In this document: positions 55,869 through 64,000 of the stretch, piece after piece | How positions within the stretch are numbered: the first letter of the stretch is position 1 | Layout: the number at the start of each line of letters is the position of its first letter | Assembly (NCBI RefSeq): GCF_018598585.1 | Contig: NZ_JAHESD010000017.1 | Coordinates: forward strand, 1-64,000 | From: Chryseosolibacter indicum | GTDB lineage: Bacteria > Bacteroidota > Bacteroidia > Cytophagales > Cyclobacteriaceae | Direction: 5' to 3' | Length of the DNA stretch: 64,000 nt | Made by a program: the position numbers and the translations under genes | The notes under the pieces: generated by a model | Told to the model about the DNA's origin: nothing | Databases searched by the model: none | The model's input: the letters and a program-made list of their open reading frames with translations, nothing else

Positions 55869-55895
55869 AATCCTCACCCTGGTGAGGATTTTTTA
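55869..55895 (+). terminator. Rho-independent terminator after htpG
   Basis: Stem AATCCTCAC/GTGAGGATT, 4-nt loop, followed by TTTTTATTTTT, 22 bp after the stop. Confidence 0.9.
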
Positions 55896-55933
55896 TTTTT
55901 ATACTAATAAATGCGTTTTATCGTTTAGCGGAT

Positions 55934-56767
55934 ATGAAATTTTTAGGGCATACTATAGCGGCATTATTTATAAGTCTGCCATTTCATCTTTTAGCGCAGC
56001 AGAACAAAGAAAATGAGCAGGATGCTGAACAACGCTTTACGATTGATACTCCTGCAAGCCTCGACTTCACCAAAGAAGAACCCGTAGAAGAAAAGAAAAC
56101 TAAAAAGCCTAAGAAAAAGGTGTTCTACGGCATAAAAACCAAGAAAGGCTTTACAAGAAAAGGATATGGTGAACGTGTTACCTACGAATTATTCTATTAT
56201 TTAAAGAAGCCTCAGCTTCCTACCAGCTTCGTCCGTGATATTTACTGGTACGACTTCAACAGAAGAGAAATTGTAAAAGGCAGCAAGTTTGACCCAAAGA
56301 AGGGCGTTCTCCTGCATGGACCTTATGAAAAACGATTGGGCGACGTTATTGTTCAAAAAGGAATCTTTTATAAGGGAACAAAACATGGGCGCTGGCTTAC
56401 CTATAACGCCAAAGACAGCGCATTAATGGATAAAGAGAAGTATTTCCGCGGGTGGCCGAAAGAATCGGAAGTTGTTTACTATGACCCTACCGATAGAAAG
56501 AAGATGAAGGAAATAATACCAATTGAATTTGGCGAGCGGGATGGGCATTACTACCGCTTTTATGAAAACGGGCAGGTTGCAGTTTTTGGTGAATATCGCT
56601 GGGACCAAAAAGTTGGCGATTGGACAGAGTACTACCCTAACAACAGGCGAAAAAAAATAATAACCTATCCTAAAGAGCCATTCAATAAAGAGGTAAGGCC
56701 CTTTACAAGGGCAGAATGGAACGATAAAGGCAAAGAAGTATACAGAAATAATAAAATGGCTGAATAA
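55934..56767 (+). CDS. YwqK/MORN-repeat-like secreted protein
   Basis: 277 residues with a signal peptide (FLGHTIAALFISLPFHLLAQ) and a Lys/Glu-rich linker (about 45–70). From about 120 on, MORN-like units follow: GVLLHGPYEKRLGDVIVQKG, GTKHGRWLTYNAKDS, FGERDGHYYRFYENGQVAVFGEY and KVGDWTEYYPNNRRKK. Such repeats mark the YwqK family, once proposed as antitoxins but widespread as exported proteins in Bacteroidota. No toxin gene is next to it, so I do not call a toxin–antitoxin pair. Its role is unknown. Confidence 0.82.
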   Translation: MKFLGHTIAALFISLPFHLLAQQNKENEQDAEQRFTIDTPASLDFTKEEPVEEKKTKKPKKKVFYGIKTKKGFTRKGYGERVTYELFYYLKKPQLPTSFVRDIYWYDFNRREIVKGSKFDPKKGVLLHGPYEKRLGDVIVQKGIFYKGTKHGRWLTYNAKDSALMDKEKYFRGWPKESEVVYYDPTDRKKMKEIIPIEFGERDGHYYRFYENGQVAVFGEYRWDQKVGDWTEYYPNNRRKKIITYPKEPFNKEVRPFTRAEWNDKGKEVYRNNKMAE

Positions 56768-56880
56768 GAAGTGACCCTTCTCGTCTTGCTTTATTAACAC
56801 TCGATGTCTCTACTCCAAAAACGTTTTAGATTCATAAAGCTCATGAAATTAAGAGATCTGAGAACTTCGTGCTGAACATG

Positions 56881-57231
56881 CTAATTAATAGCATCCTCGA
56901 AATGAACGATTTCCGGTATTGTACCCAGCTTTACGGAAACAATATCGAAGCGTATATGCCCCCTCCAATCTTTACTAAAAATATACTCTTCTGCGGCTTC
57001 AAATATTTTTCGCTCTTTGGCTACATCAACAAAAGATTCAGGTTCACCAAAAGAATTTGAGCTCCGTGTTTTTACTTCGACAAAAATGAGCCAGTTATCA
57101 CGCTTAACGATGAGATCAATTTCTGCATGTTTGAATCTGTAATTACGCTGAACTACCTCAAAGCCTTTCTGTATTAAAAATTCTGCAGCAAGATTCTCAC
57201 CTTTGCTACCGGTTTTGATTTTATCGCTCAT
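56881..57231 (-). CDS. YraN family (UPF0102) predicted endonuclease
   Basis: 116 residues from the ATG at 57231 (MSDKIKTGSKGENLAAEFL); a frame extension to 57282 would overlap the divergent isomerase gene and does not fit the family. PD-(D/E)XK nuclease core: GENLAAEFLIQKGFEVVQRN, then AEIDLIVKRDNWLIFVEVKTRSS with the Asp and the EVK catalytic group. The family is linked to DNA processing or recombination, but its activity is not established. It is divergent from the isomerase gene by 44 bp. Confidence 0.9.
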   Translation of the reverse strand: MSDKIKTGSKGENLAAEFLIQKGFEVVQRNYRFKHAEIDLIVKRDNWLIFVEVKTRSSNSFGEPESFVDVAKERKIFEAAEEYIFSKDWRGHIRFDIVSVKLGTIPEIVHFEDAIN

Positions 57232-57274
57232 GCAAAAGTCATAACTTTGAAAAAACGAATTTAGCACTAAGTCA

Positions 57275-58276
57275 ATGACCAAAAAATATATTGAAGGATT
57301 TACCCGCCAGCTTGCAGATGCGTTAAAGATAGGTCAATCGCTTGATCTTGTACGCCCTGGAAGTGACATTCGTAACGTAGTGATTGCGGGTATGGGCGGT
57401 TCTGGTATTGGAGCAAACCTGGTTGAGTCTCTCACCTTTGGAAGAATTCCCATTCCTATCACAGTTTGCAAGAGCTATAATATCCCTCAATTCGTTAGTC
57501 CGCATACGCTTTTTGTAGCCAGTTCTTACAGCGGAAATACAGAAGAAACAGTTGCAGCACTTAACAAAGCGCTTTTGAAAAGAGCACATTGTATCGTTAT
57601 TGCCTCCGGCGGAAAGCTTTTGGAGATAGCGCGTGAGTATAACCTCTTCTATATACAGCTACCTTCGGGTTCTGACAGCCCGAGAGCCATGTTAGGCTAC
57701 AATATGGTTTCACTCATGTCATTGTTGTACCATACAAATCTTATTGGGGCGGCCTTCATCAAAGAAACAGAAAATGCGATTGAATATTTAGACCGTGGGG
57801 AAAAAGGCATTCAGTCAGAAGCAGAACTTATTGCTAAAAAGCTAAAAGGAAAATTACCAGTTATTTATTGTGATAATCGCCTGTATGCTATGGCCCTGCG
57901 TTTTCAGCAACAATTAAATGAAAATGCCAAGCATATAGCACATATAAATACTTTCCCGGAAATGAACCACAATGAGCTTGTTGGATGGCGTTTCCCGGAG
58001 AATCTGATGCCTATGCTTCAGGTTATCTATCTATATTCTGATCATGACCATGAGCGGGTTGAAAAGCGGATGGAGATCTGCCGGGATATCTTCGAAAAGA
58101 AGTCAAACCCTATAATAGACGTTATCGGAGAAGGGGCTTCATTGCTTGAGCAATACTATTACCTCATCCATTTAACAGACTGGATTTCGTTTTACCTGGC
58201 GAAGGAGAACGGTGTAGAGCCAGATCCTATTGAGTCAATCGTTTACCTTAAATCTGAATTAGACAAGTTGAAATAG
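57275..58276 (+). CDS. Bifunctional phosphoglucose/phosphomannose isomerase
   Basis: 333 residues with two SIS subdomains: VIAGMGGSGIGANLVESLTF, then the phosphate-binding SSYSGNTEETVAAL, and EMNHNELVGWRFPE carrying the catalytic Glu/His region. It interconverts glucose 6-phosphate or mannose 6-phosphate with fructose 6-phosphate, linking glycolysis to mannose-containing nucleotide sugars. Members of this type replace canonical PGI in many archaea and some bacteria. Single gene, divergent from YraN. Confidence 0.92.
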   Translation: MTKKYIEGFTRQLADALKIGQSLDLVRPGSDIRNVVIAGMGGSGIGANLVESLTFGRIPIPITVCKSYNIPQFVSPHTLFVASSYSGNTEETVAALNKALLKRAHCIVIASGGKLLEIAREYNLFYIQLPSGSDSPRAMLGYNMVSLMSLLYHTNLIGAAFIKETENAIEYLDRGEKGIQSEAELIAKKLKGKLPVIYCDNRLYAMALRFQQQLNENAKHIAHINTFPEMNHNELVGWRFPENLMPMLQVIYLYSDHDHERVEKRMEICRDIFEKKSNPIIDVIGEGASLLEQYYYLIHLTDWISFYLAKENGVEPDPIESIVYLKSELDKLK

Positions 58277-58314
58277 TAGAGCGCATCATCTTGTTCATCA
58301 GATTGATTTGAAAC

Positions 58315-58344
58315 TTGTTTTTACACTCTTTCGTTGTATCTTTA
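58315..58344 (+). promoter_or_regulatory. Candidate promoter of the small-protein–lipB operon
   Basis: TTG at 58315–58317 and TATCTTTA at 58337–58344, 19 bp apart, match the Bacteroidota -33/-7 pattern (TTG-N19-TAnnTTTG) except for the final base. The ATG follows 23 bp later. Confidence 0.5.
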
Positions 58345-58367
58345 GTTAACCAATATTAAAGAAAGCT

Positions 58368-58553
58368 ATGCAAGCTCCAATGAGTGATCTGGTCAGGCGA
58401 ATTTTAGCAGACAGAAAGTTGTCAAAGAAGCTTATGTTGGCAATCCAATCTGAGCGAAGAAATCCGGATGACCTTGAGGGAAGAACTGTTGTTGTTGATG
58501 GAAAAAAGCTCGTGTTAACACAAGCTCAGGGATTCCATCCTAAAAAGGGCTAG
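58368..58553 (+). CDS. Small basic protein, unknown
   Basis: 61 residues, no signal peptide. MSDLVRRILADRKLSKKLML forms an amphipathic helix and TVVVDGKKLVLTQAQGFHPK a beta-like end. A promoter and a purine-rich ribosome-binding site (AAAGAAAG) precede it, and it is 7 bp from the next gene, so it is very probably translated. I recognise no family. Confidence 0.62.
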   Translation: MQAPMSDLVRRILADRKLSKKLMLAIQSERRNPDDLEGRTVVVDGKKLVLTQAQGFHPKKG

Positions 58554-58560
58554 TACTTGA

Positions 58561-59388
58561 ATGAATCTCGTATTTGGTTCATTATTTCTATTCATATTAA
58601 TTTCACCAGGCTTATTCTTTCGTTTCTCCTACCTGCAAGGGAGTTATGCCAAGCTTACGTTTAAAGTTTCAGCGGTAGAAGAGATTTTCTGGGCACTTGT
58701 ACCTGCCTTGCTATTTCAGCTCGCTGGCATGTGGGTAACAGAAAATGTATTTAATACTTCTGTTAACCTGGATATTGTTTACCAGCTTATTACAGGTGAG
58801 CAAAGTAATTTCCAGATAATTAAGGCCAGTGCTATACCGTTTTCGATCTACATCACAGTACTTTTAATCATCGGTGTCGTTTGTGGACTTACTACGCGGG
58901 CCCTGGTGCGTGTACTAAGGCTCGATCTGTACTTAAAATTCCTGCGGTTTGGAAACGAGTGGTACTACCTGCTAAGTGGTGAAAGCCTGAATCTGCCCAT
59001 AAAAAAAAGGAATGAAACCTGGTATGGCAGCATCAAAGACTACTTTAAATCGTTGCGTAAAAAGAAAACAATTCCTCTTCTTATACAGGTTGATGCGCTA
59101 GTAAACTCAAGCGAAGGCGATATGATTTACAGTGGCGTGTTAAAAGATTTTTTTCTTTCGAAGGACAACGGGCTTGACAGGATTTATTTAAGCAACGTTT
59201 ACAGAAGGAGCTTTAGAAACGATCTTGCAAACGAGGAGAATAATCCTGGGTTCTTAGCACGCGATACAGATGAACGATATTATACCATGCCTGGTTATGC
59301 TATTGTGATCTCTTATGATAAAATTCAAAATCTGAACATCACATACTACCTGGAACAGAATTTCGAGGATGAAGTAACTAATGAATGA
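58561..59388 (+). CDS. Membrane protein with cytoplasmic C-terminal domain, DUF6338-like
   Basis: 275 residues. Three hydrophobic segments (about 2–22, 40–60 and 95–118) are followed by a soluble domain from about 130: RFGNEWYYLLSGESL, IQVDALVNSSEGDMIYSGVLKDFFLS and GLDRIYLSNVYRRSF. The last part resembles the DUF6338 region ('YSG.L.DF....LDRI.L'), though I cannot confirm it. Function unknown. It overlaps lipB by 8 bp, so translation is coupled. Confidence 0.68.
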   Translation: MNLVFGSLFLFILISPGLFFRFSYLQGSYAKLTFKVSAVEEIFWALVPALLFQLAGMWVTENVFNTSVNLDIVYQLITGEQSNFQIIKASAIPFSIYITVLLIIGVVCGLTTRALVRVLRLDLYLKFLRFGNEWYYLLSGESLNLPIKKRNETWYGSIKDYFKSLRKKKTIPLLIQVDALVNSSEGDMIYSGVLKDFFLSKDNGLDRIYLSNVYRRSFRNDLANEENNPGFLARDTDERYYTMPGYAIVISYDKIQNLNITYYLEQNFEDEVTNE

Positions 59389-60091
59389 AATTGTAAATAG
59401 AAAAACCCGGTTTCAGGATCTGGGTTTGATCGATTATAAAGAAGCCTGGGATTATCAGCTAGGCATTTTCGAGAAACTTGTTTCAATAAAAACAGCAAAC
59501 AGAACCAACCCTGAGCAAATTCCTACAGAGAACCTCCTCCTCTTTTGCGAACACCCTCATGTTTTTACACTCGGAAAAAGTGGTGACAAGAAAAACCTGC
59601 TTATAAGTAAAGATAATCTGGATGCTATTAAAGCAAGTTATTATCACATTAACAGAGGTGGTGATATCACTTACCATGGTCCTGGTCAAATTGTCGGATA
59701 CCCTGTTATTGATCTAGAAAATTTCTTTACGGATATCCATAAATATATGCGGTTGCTGGAGGAATCGGTTATACAAACGCTCGCCGCGTTTGATATTAAA
59801 GCGGGAAGAATTCCGGGCCTGACTGGTGTATGGCTAGATGGTGATGAGCCTAAACGTGCACGTAAGATCTGTGCCCTAGGTGTGAAAAGCAGCCGATGGG
59901 TAATGATGCATGGTTTCTCTTTCAATATTAATACAGACCTGCGATATTTCGATTACATTGTTCCCTGTGGCATACAGGATAAAGCTGTTACCTCCCTTCA
60001 AAAAGAACTAGGACATCCTCAGGATATGGAGAAGGTAAAAGCAATACTGAAAGAAAAAATTGCCGAACAATTTGGAATGGAGTTGATATGA
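59381..60091 (+). CDS. lipB: Octanoyl-[acyl-carrier-protein]:protein N-octanoyltransferase
   Basis: 236 residues. Active-site features are RGGDITYHGPGQIVGYPVID, the lysine in KICALGVKSSRWVMMHGFSF and the nucleophilic Cys in YIVPCGIQDKAVTSL. It moves octanoate from ACP to lipoyl domains, the first step of lipoate biosynthesis. Start overlaps the upstream gene by 8 bp and its stop overlaps the next gene's start by 4 bp, so the three are one transcript. Confidence 0.95.
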   Translation: MNEIVNRKTRFQDLGLIDYKEAWDYQLGIFEKLVSIKTANRTNPEQIPTENLLLFCEHPHVFTLGKSGDKKNLLISKDNLDAIKASYYHINRGGDITYHGPGQIVGYPVIDLENFFTDIHKYMRLLEESVIQTLAAFDIKAGRIPGLTGVWLDGDEPKRARKICALGVKSSRWVMMHGFSFNINTDLRYFDYIVPCGIQDKAVTSLQKELGHPQDMEKVKAILKEKIAEQFGMELI

Positions 60092-60492
60092 TTAAGGATA
60101 TTAAAATACCGGAAGTAAAGAACGTAACGCTTGCCGTAGCCAGGAAAAAGGCACTCGGTGAAACTGATGATTGGAAAGTATTTCTTATCAACAACAACGA
60201 TTTCCCTATTGAGAATACATTAGTATCAAGTAATGGATACGGAGAAAAGAACGGGGAAAAGCAAAGAACATCAACACTACGTCATTTTCTTGAGACTGTT
60301 CAATCACATAGTGCCGTGCTAATTGAACCGATTGACCCTGCGGTTTTTCATCTTAACAATGAATATTGGGTGAGTTACTACATTGGCCGCCAGATCTTTG
60401 ATAAACGTTTTGTTTTCGTACCGGATACTATCCGCGAAGAGAATATTACTTTTATTAAAGAGCTTGATATGGAAGGTGTACTTCATTCATAA
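60088..60492 (+). CDS. Conserved bacteroidete hypothetical protein
   Basis: 134 residues, no signal or membrane segment. Conserved-looking parts: VTLAVARKKALGETDDWKVF, NTLVSSNGYGEKNGEKQRTS, RHFLETVQSHSAVLIEPIDP and NEYWVSYYIGRQIFDKRFVF. I recall homologues in Bacteroidota wrongly named phenylalanyl-tRNA synthetase subunit; there is no such domain here. It overlaps lipB by 4 bp (ATGA) and its last 10 bp overlap the convergent ABC gene. Confidence 0.75.
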   Translation: MIKDIKIPEVKNVTLAVARKKALGETDDWKVFLINNNDFPIENTLVSSNGYGEKNGEKQRTSTLRHFLETVQSHSAVLIEPIDPAVFHLNNEYWVSYYIGRQIFDKRFVFVPDTIREENITFIKELDMEGVLHS

Positions 60493-61145
60493 GCACTGAT
60501 ATATCCCAAGGTAACAAGCTGCTCCTTGTCTTTTATTTTATAAAGTTTGCCATTGCTCAGCACGTAAAGCGCATCAGCAATGGAAGTTACATGGCGATAA
60601 AGATGGTCGGTAATAATAATTCCTTTCGTCTTCTTCTCCTCATTTATAATTTCGATAAGTCGCTCAACATGCAGTGGCATTATTCCTGAGAATGGCTCAT
60701 CTAAAATGCAGAATGGCGCGTTGGATTTTAGAACTAAGAACGCTTCAATAAGGCGCAAATACCCACCGGATAATTCCCTCGGCTTGTAATGCAGAAATTG
60801 TAGCACTTCGGGCAGGTCTTTTTCAACTTGCTTAATGGTTATATTAAAGAATTCAAATGCCTTTTTTATAGTGATATATGAAGGAATCAGCCCTTCTTGC
60901 GGGAGGTAGCTAATCAGCCTTTTACCTGCATAATTGCCTTGCAGTGAAACGCCATCGATACGAACTGACTTATGTTCTGCATTCATTGCTCCAAAAACCA
61001 CCTTCATCATACAGGATTTACCAGAACCATTTCTTCCGAGCAGCCCTACTACTTCACCTGTTTGGCATCGCATGTAAATGCTTGAAAGTATATTCCTGGT
61101 ATCAAAACTGAGTTCGATACTATCAAATTCCAGGGTGTGTGGCAT
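60483..61145 (-). CDS. ABC transporter ATP-binding protein
   Basis: 220 residues from the ATG at 61145 (MPHTLEFDSIELSFDTRNIL). Walker A GLLGRNGSGKSCMMKVVFG, Q-loop YLPQEG, signature LSGGYLRLIEAF, Walker B CILDEPFSGIMP and H-loop ITDHLYRH are intact. It resembles LptB-like or ABC-2 exporter ATPases. The start codon overlaps the stop (TAATG) of the 98-residue membrane protein gene, so the two are translated together; the membrane protein may be its partner. The 5' frame extension to 61208 is not needed. Confidence 0.88.
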   Translation of the reverse strand: MPHTLEFDSIELSFDTRNILSSIYMRCQTGEVVGLLGRNGSGKSCMMKVVFGAMNAEHKSVRIDGVSLQGNYAGKRLISYLPQEGLIPSYITIKKAFEFFNITIKQVEKDLPEVLQFLHYKPRELSGGYLRLIEAFLVLKSNAPFCILDEPFSGIMPLHVERLIEIINEEKKTKGIIITDHLYRHVTSIADALYVLSNGKLYKIKDKEQLVTLGYISAYE

Positions 61146-61441
61146 TACAACAATACGTTTAGCGTAAAAAGAGTCATTAAAAGCCAGATTATTATATCTG
61201 TGACACAAGTTGTCACAAGCAATATCCTTCTTGTAAAGCCGAGGTTATGATAGAAATAGAACTGCCCTGCATTAAAGTAATACGTGTATAATGCCAGTAT
61301 TCCGTTTACAAAAACTTTCATAAACAAAATCGGAATAGCGTAATGCCATGAGCCATAATGATAAATAAGTACACATCCGATAAGAGATACTGTAAGGGTG
61401 ATCGGAATAAAACTCTGGTAGAAAGCAAAGATTACGCGCAT
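61145..61441 (-). CDS. 98-residue membrane protein coupled to the ABC ATPase
   Basis: MRVIFAFYQSFIPITLTVSL at the start, with hydrophobic stretches at about 10–30, 33–50 and 70–97 (FTRRILLVTTCVTDIIIWLL). It has no known domain and is smaller than any ABC-2 permease I know. It ends with TAA overlapping the ATG of the ATPase gene, evidence for coupling. It is divergent from the exonuclease gene by 82 bp. Confidence 0.7.
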   Translation of the reverse strand: MRVIFAFYQSFIPITLTVSLIGCVLIYHYGSWHYAIPILFMKVFVNGILALYTYYFNAGQFYFYHNLGFTRRILLVTTCVTDIIIWLLMTLFTLNVLL

Positions 61442-61523
61442 TAAATGGCTCTAAATGCAAGGATTGTACCATTACCAATTGCAAAGCACCTGAACAAAAT
61501 GTTACTTTTAAGAGTTAAAATAT

Positions 61524-62240
61524 ATGATACCTGAATTAAGAGATATACTTTTCATAGATATCGAAACTGTAGCTGCCTCTCGTGATTACAATGCGTTAGA
61601 TGAAAGACTAAAAGTGCAGTGGGCCCGTAAAGCAGGATTTTTGAGAAGAGACGGTCAAATGTCGGATGAAGATATTTACCACGAACGTGCTGGTATTTAT
61701 GCGGAGTTTGGCAAGATCATCTGCATTGCTGTTGGAAAGTTTTGCGACATGGAATCGGGTGAGCTAGGATTGCGCACAAAAGTATTTCAGAACCACGATG
61801 AAAAAGCACTGCTTACAGAATTTAAGGCAATGCTTGAGAAGATAGATTCCTCTACTTTAAGGCTCTGTGCTCATAACGGTAAAGAGTTTGACTTTCCGTA
61901 TATCTGCAGGAGGATGTTAATTAATTCCATAGCTTTACCTGCCGCTCTGAATCTTTCAGGTAAGAAAGGCTGGGAGGTTCAGCACCTTGACACCATGGAG
62001 CTTTGGAAATTCGGTGATTATAAACATTATACTTCACTTGATCTTCTGGCAGCCATTTTTAACATTCCATCCAGCAAAACAGATATGGATGGAAGCCAGG
62101 TAAATGTTGTTTATTATAAAGAAAACGATCTCGAAAAGATTAGCCTTTACTGCCGTAGGGATGTTGTTGTTCTGGCACAATTATTTTTAAAATTGAGAGC
62201 ATATTCTGTCATCCCTGAAAGTAATATCATAACTGTCTAG
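61524..62240 (+). CDS. 3'-5' exonuclease, PolB/DnaQ-like (RNase H fold)
   Basis: 238 residues. DEDD-type motifs: ExoI in DILFIDIETVAAS (D.E), ExoII in LCAHNGKEFDFPYICRRM (N..FD), ExoIII in LYCRRDVVVLAQLF (YxxxD). This is the 'predicted 3'-5' exonuclease related to PolB exonuclease domain' family, which has no attached polymerase. It likely trims DNA or RNA 3' ends in the cytoplasm. RNase R starts 8 bp downstream, so the two may form an operon. Confidence 0.88.
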   Translation: MIPELRDILFIDIETVAASRDYNALDERLKVQWARKAGFLRRDGQMSDEDIYHERAGIYAEFGKIICIAVGKFCDMESGELGLRTKVFQNHDEKALLTEFKAMLEKIDSSTLRLCAHNGKEFDFPYICRRMLINSIALPAALNLSGKKGWEVQHLDTMELWKFGDYKHYTSLDLLAAIFNIPSSKTDMDGSQVNVVYYKENDLEKISLYCRRDVVVLAQLFLKLRAYSVIPESNIITV

Positions 62241-62248
62241 CCTACCAA

Positions 62249-64000
62249 ATGAGTAAAAAAAAGAAAAAAGAAGTCCGCACGAAGAAGAAAGAGAAGAAAC
62301 AGAAAGGACAGGTTGTTAGAATTCGTTCGGCAATCAAATCAATGATTAATGAACAGCCTGACAGAACCTTTACACTAAAACAAGTTGTAAGAAAATTAGG
62401 ACTTAAGAAAAAAGAAGATATTAAAAAGGCTGGTCAGTACCTTGACGAGCTGCAGGGTGACGGTCATTTTGTTGAAGAAGAAGGCAGAAGCACCGCAAGA
62501 AGAACAGGACCCGAAGAATTACAAGGTGTTGTAGATCATGTCAGCTCAAGATTTGCCTACATCAATGTTGGAACCGAGAAAGATATATATGTAAAAACTG
62601 GCGATCTTCGCTCTGCCGTTGATGGTGATACAGTGCTCGTATCTGTATTCAAGTCAAAACATGGAGAACATCCGGAAGGTCGTGTAACAGAAATTGTAAA
62701 GAGAAGCCGTAACAGGTTTGTTGGTAAAATTGAAGTCTCAAAGAACTTTGCTTTTGTTGTTGCAGATGCGCGCAAAATACATCAGGACTTCTTCGTTTAT
62801 CCGGAAAATATCAACGGTGCGGTAAATGGCGATAAGGTAATTGTAGAAGTTGTCAATTGGGCAGAAGCTGATAAAAAGCCAGAAGCCAAGGTAGTTGAGA
62901 TTCTTGGTAAAGCCGGAGAGAACGAAGCAGAGATTCATTCTATCATGGCAGAATTCGACCTTCCCTTCCGCTTTTCAGAAAGTGTTGAAAAGGAAGCGTC
63001 AAAGATTGATGAAGGCATCACAAAAGAAGAGATCAAGAACCGAAGAGATTTCAGAGATACTACTACGTTTACTATTGACCCCCTTGACGCAAAAGACTTT
63101 GATGATGCGCTTTCTTTCAAAAAGCTTGACAACGGCAATTATGAAATAGGTGTACATATTGCGGACGTTACCCACTATGTTCGTATGAATTCCGCTTTAG
63201 ATAAAGAAGCGTTTGACAGGGCTACTTCAGTTTACCTGGTAGATCGTACCATTCCGATGCTTCCTGAAAGACTTTCGAATGGACTTTGTTCTCTACGCCC
63301 TAATGAAGACAAACTTACCTTTGCTGCAGTTTTTGAAATGACTGATAAGGGCAAAGTGGTAGATGAATGGTATGGCAGAACTATTATTCACTCTGACAAG
63401 CGCTTTACTTACGAAGAAGCACAGGAAGTATTGGAATCAGGCTTAGGGCCTTTTGCAGAAGAACTGACGATCTTAAATGACCTCGCTAAGAAATTAAGGA
63501 AAGAACGATTTTCAAAAGGCGCTGTTAATTTCGAAACCACTGAAGTAAAGTTCAAGCTGGATGAGAAAGGCAGGCCATTGGCTGTTATTCCTAAAGTTAG
63601 AAAAGACGCACACAAGCTTATAGAAGAGTTTATGCTTCTGGCCAATAAGTACGTGGCTACCTTTGTTTATAACTATAAAAAAGGCAAGGATAAGAATACC
63701 TTTGTTTATCGTATTCATGATTTTCCTGATCCTGACAAAGTAAAAGACTTCGCAGTATTTGCTAAGCAATTTGGTCATAGAATGAATGTTGAAGAAGAAT
63801 CTATCAGCAGATCATTGAATAAACTAATGGAGTCGATAGAGGGTAAGCCTGAACAAAATGTTTTGGAACAACTTGCCATCCGCACCATGGCAAAGGCTAA
63901 GTACTCGACTGATGTCAAAGGACACTTCGGTCTTGCTTTTAAACACTACACACACTTCACTTCACCTATCAGAAGATATCCTGACATGATGGTGCACCGT
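62249..64000 (+). CDS. rnr: Ribonuclease R, partial (3' end outside window)
   Basis: 584 codons, open to the window end. A Lys-rich basic N-terminus (MSKKKKKEVRTKKKEKKQ) precedes a winged helix (DRTFTLKQVVRKLGLKKKED), two cold-shock domains (VVDHVSSRFAYINVGTEKDI and KFNAFVV-like VSKNFAFVVADARKIHQDFF) and the RNB domain with the metal-binding Asp group in TIDPLDAKDFDDALSF, then HIADVTHYVRMNSALD and SPIRRYPDMMVHR at the edge. RNase R degrades structured RNA 3' to 5' processively. The S1 domain should follow beyond the window. Confidence 0.95.
   Translation, partial: MSKKKKKEVRTKKKEKKQKGQVVRIRSAIKSMINEQPDRTFTLKQVVRKLGLKKKEDIKKAGQYLDELQGDGHFVEEEGRSTARRTGPEELQGVVDHVSSRFAYINVGTEKDIYVKTGDLRSAVDGDTVLVSVFKSKHGEHPEGRVTEIVKRSRNRFVGKIEVSKNFAFVVADARKIHQDFFVYPENINGAVNGDKVIVEVVNWAEADKKPEAKVVEILGKAGENEAEIHSIMAEFDLPFRFSESVEKEASKIDEGITKEEIKNRRDFRDTTTFTIDPLDAKDFDDALSFKKLDNGNYEIGVHIADVTHYVRMNSALDKEAFDRATSVYLVDRTIPMLPERLSNGLCSLRPNEDKLTFAAVFEMTDKGKVVDEWYGRTIIHSDKRFTYEEAQEVLESGLGPFAEELTILNDLAKKLRKERFSKGAVNFETTEVKFKLDEKGRPLAVIPKVRKDAHKLIEEFMLLANKYVATFVYNYKKGKDKNTFVYRIHDFPDPDKVKDFAVFAKQFGHRMNVEEESISRSLNKLMESIEGKPEQNVLEQLAIRTMAKAKYSTDVKGHFGLAFKHYTHFTSPIRRYPDMMVHR

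Noticed and set aside
55934-56767. YwqK-like gene as half of a toxin–antitoxin pair
   Set aside because: No small toxin gene adjoins it and the protein has a signal peptide.

Overview
The window reads as the chromosome of a free-living member of the Bacteroidota, most likely a cytophagalean. The evidence is the conserved block nusB–ytxH–DUF1573–yajC–ybbR–coaE, a leucine dehydrogenase, DUF4293 and YwqK-type proteins, a glycoside hydrolase with a type IX secretion (T9SS) C-terminal sorting domain, and promoters resembling the TTG-N19-TAnnTTTG type. Most of it is housekeeping. I see no rRNA, tRNA, CRISPR array, insertion sequence or prophage.

Layout. 1–4770: RND-type tripartite efflux operon on the minus strand (adaptor, pump, TolC-like channel, the last cut by the window edge). 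It lies behind coaE, a YbbR protein and yajC. 6785–7539: a non-coding stretch holding a 99-nt near-perfect palindrome. 7540–10952: DUF1573 lipoprotein, YtxH protein, a long NusB, leucine dehydrogenase. 11248–18349 and on to 19049: ABC exporter, DMT transporter, uvrA, and a LytS/LytTR-type two-component pair. 19090–19370 holds a decayed Uma2-family gene. 19494–26128: clpC, WbqC-like protein, threonylcarbamoyl-AMP synthase, mltG, thioesterase, YihY-type membrane protein. 26229–30387: galactokinase, lipoprotein aldose epimerase and a T9SS-exported GH43.

30518–43050 is the main accessory region, a surface-polysaccharide locus. The plus-strand half has a GT2, a GT4, a small coiled-coil protein, a GT4–GT2 fusion and a Wzm/Wzt-like ABC exporter. 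It converges, with a 34-bp overlap, on a minus-strand half of O-antigen ligase, a GT2 protein with a reduced N-terminal half, a GlfT2-like (galactofuranosyltransferase-like) enzyme and a parallel beta-helix lipoprotein. A second GH43 follows at 43234. The locus is therefore bracketed by two GH43 enzymes, a family that often acts on furanosides. A furanose-containing glycan is a testable idea, not a conclusion.

44822–50680: a ferritin-like YciE/YciF-type protein with a histone-H1-like basic tail, a small DUF6266-like protein, an OmpR/HAMP-kinase two-component system, and a pair of paralogous outer-membrane-barrel-like proteins. 50732–64000: ABC exporter, truA, DUF4293, htpG, YwqK-like protein, YraN, phosphoglucose/phosphomannose isomerase, an operon ending in lipB and a conserved unknown, an ABC ATPase coupled to a 98-residue membrane protein, a DnaQ/PolB-like 3'-5' exonuclease, and RNase R cut by the window end.

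I did not find a system I could defend as wholly new. The best candidates for follow-up are the polysaccharide locus with its fused and degenerate glycosyltransferases, the 99-nt palindrome, the H1-tailed ferritin-like protein and the minimal ABC pair.
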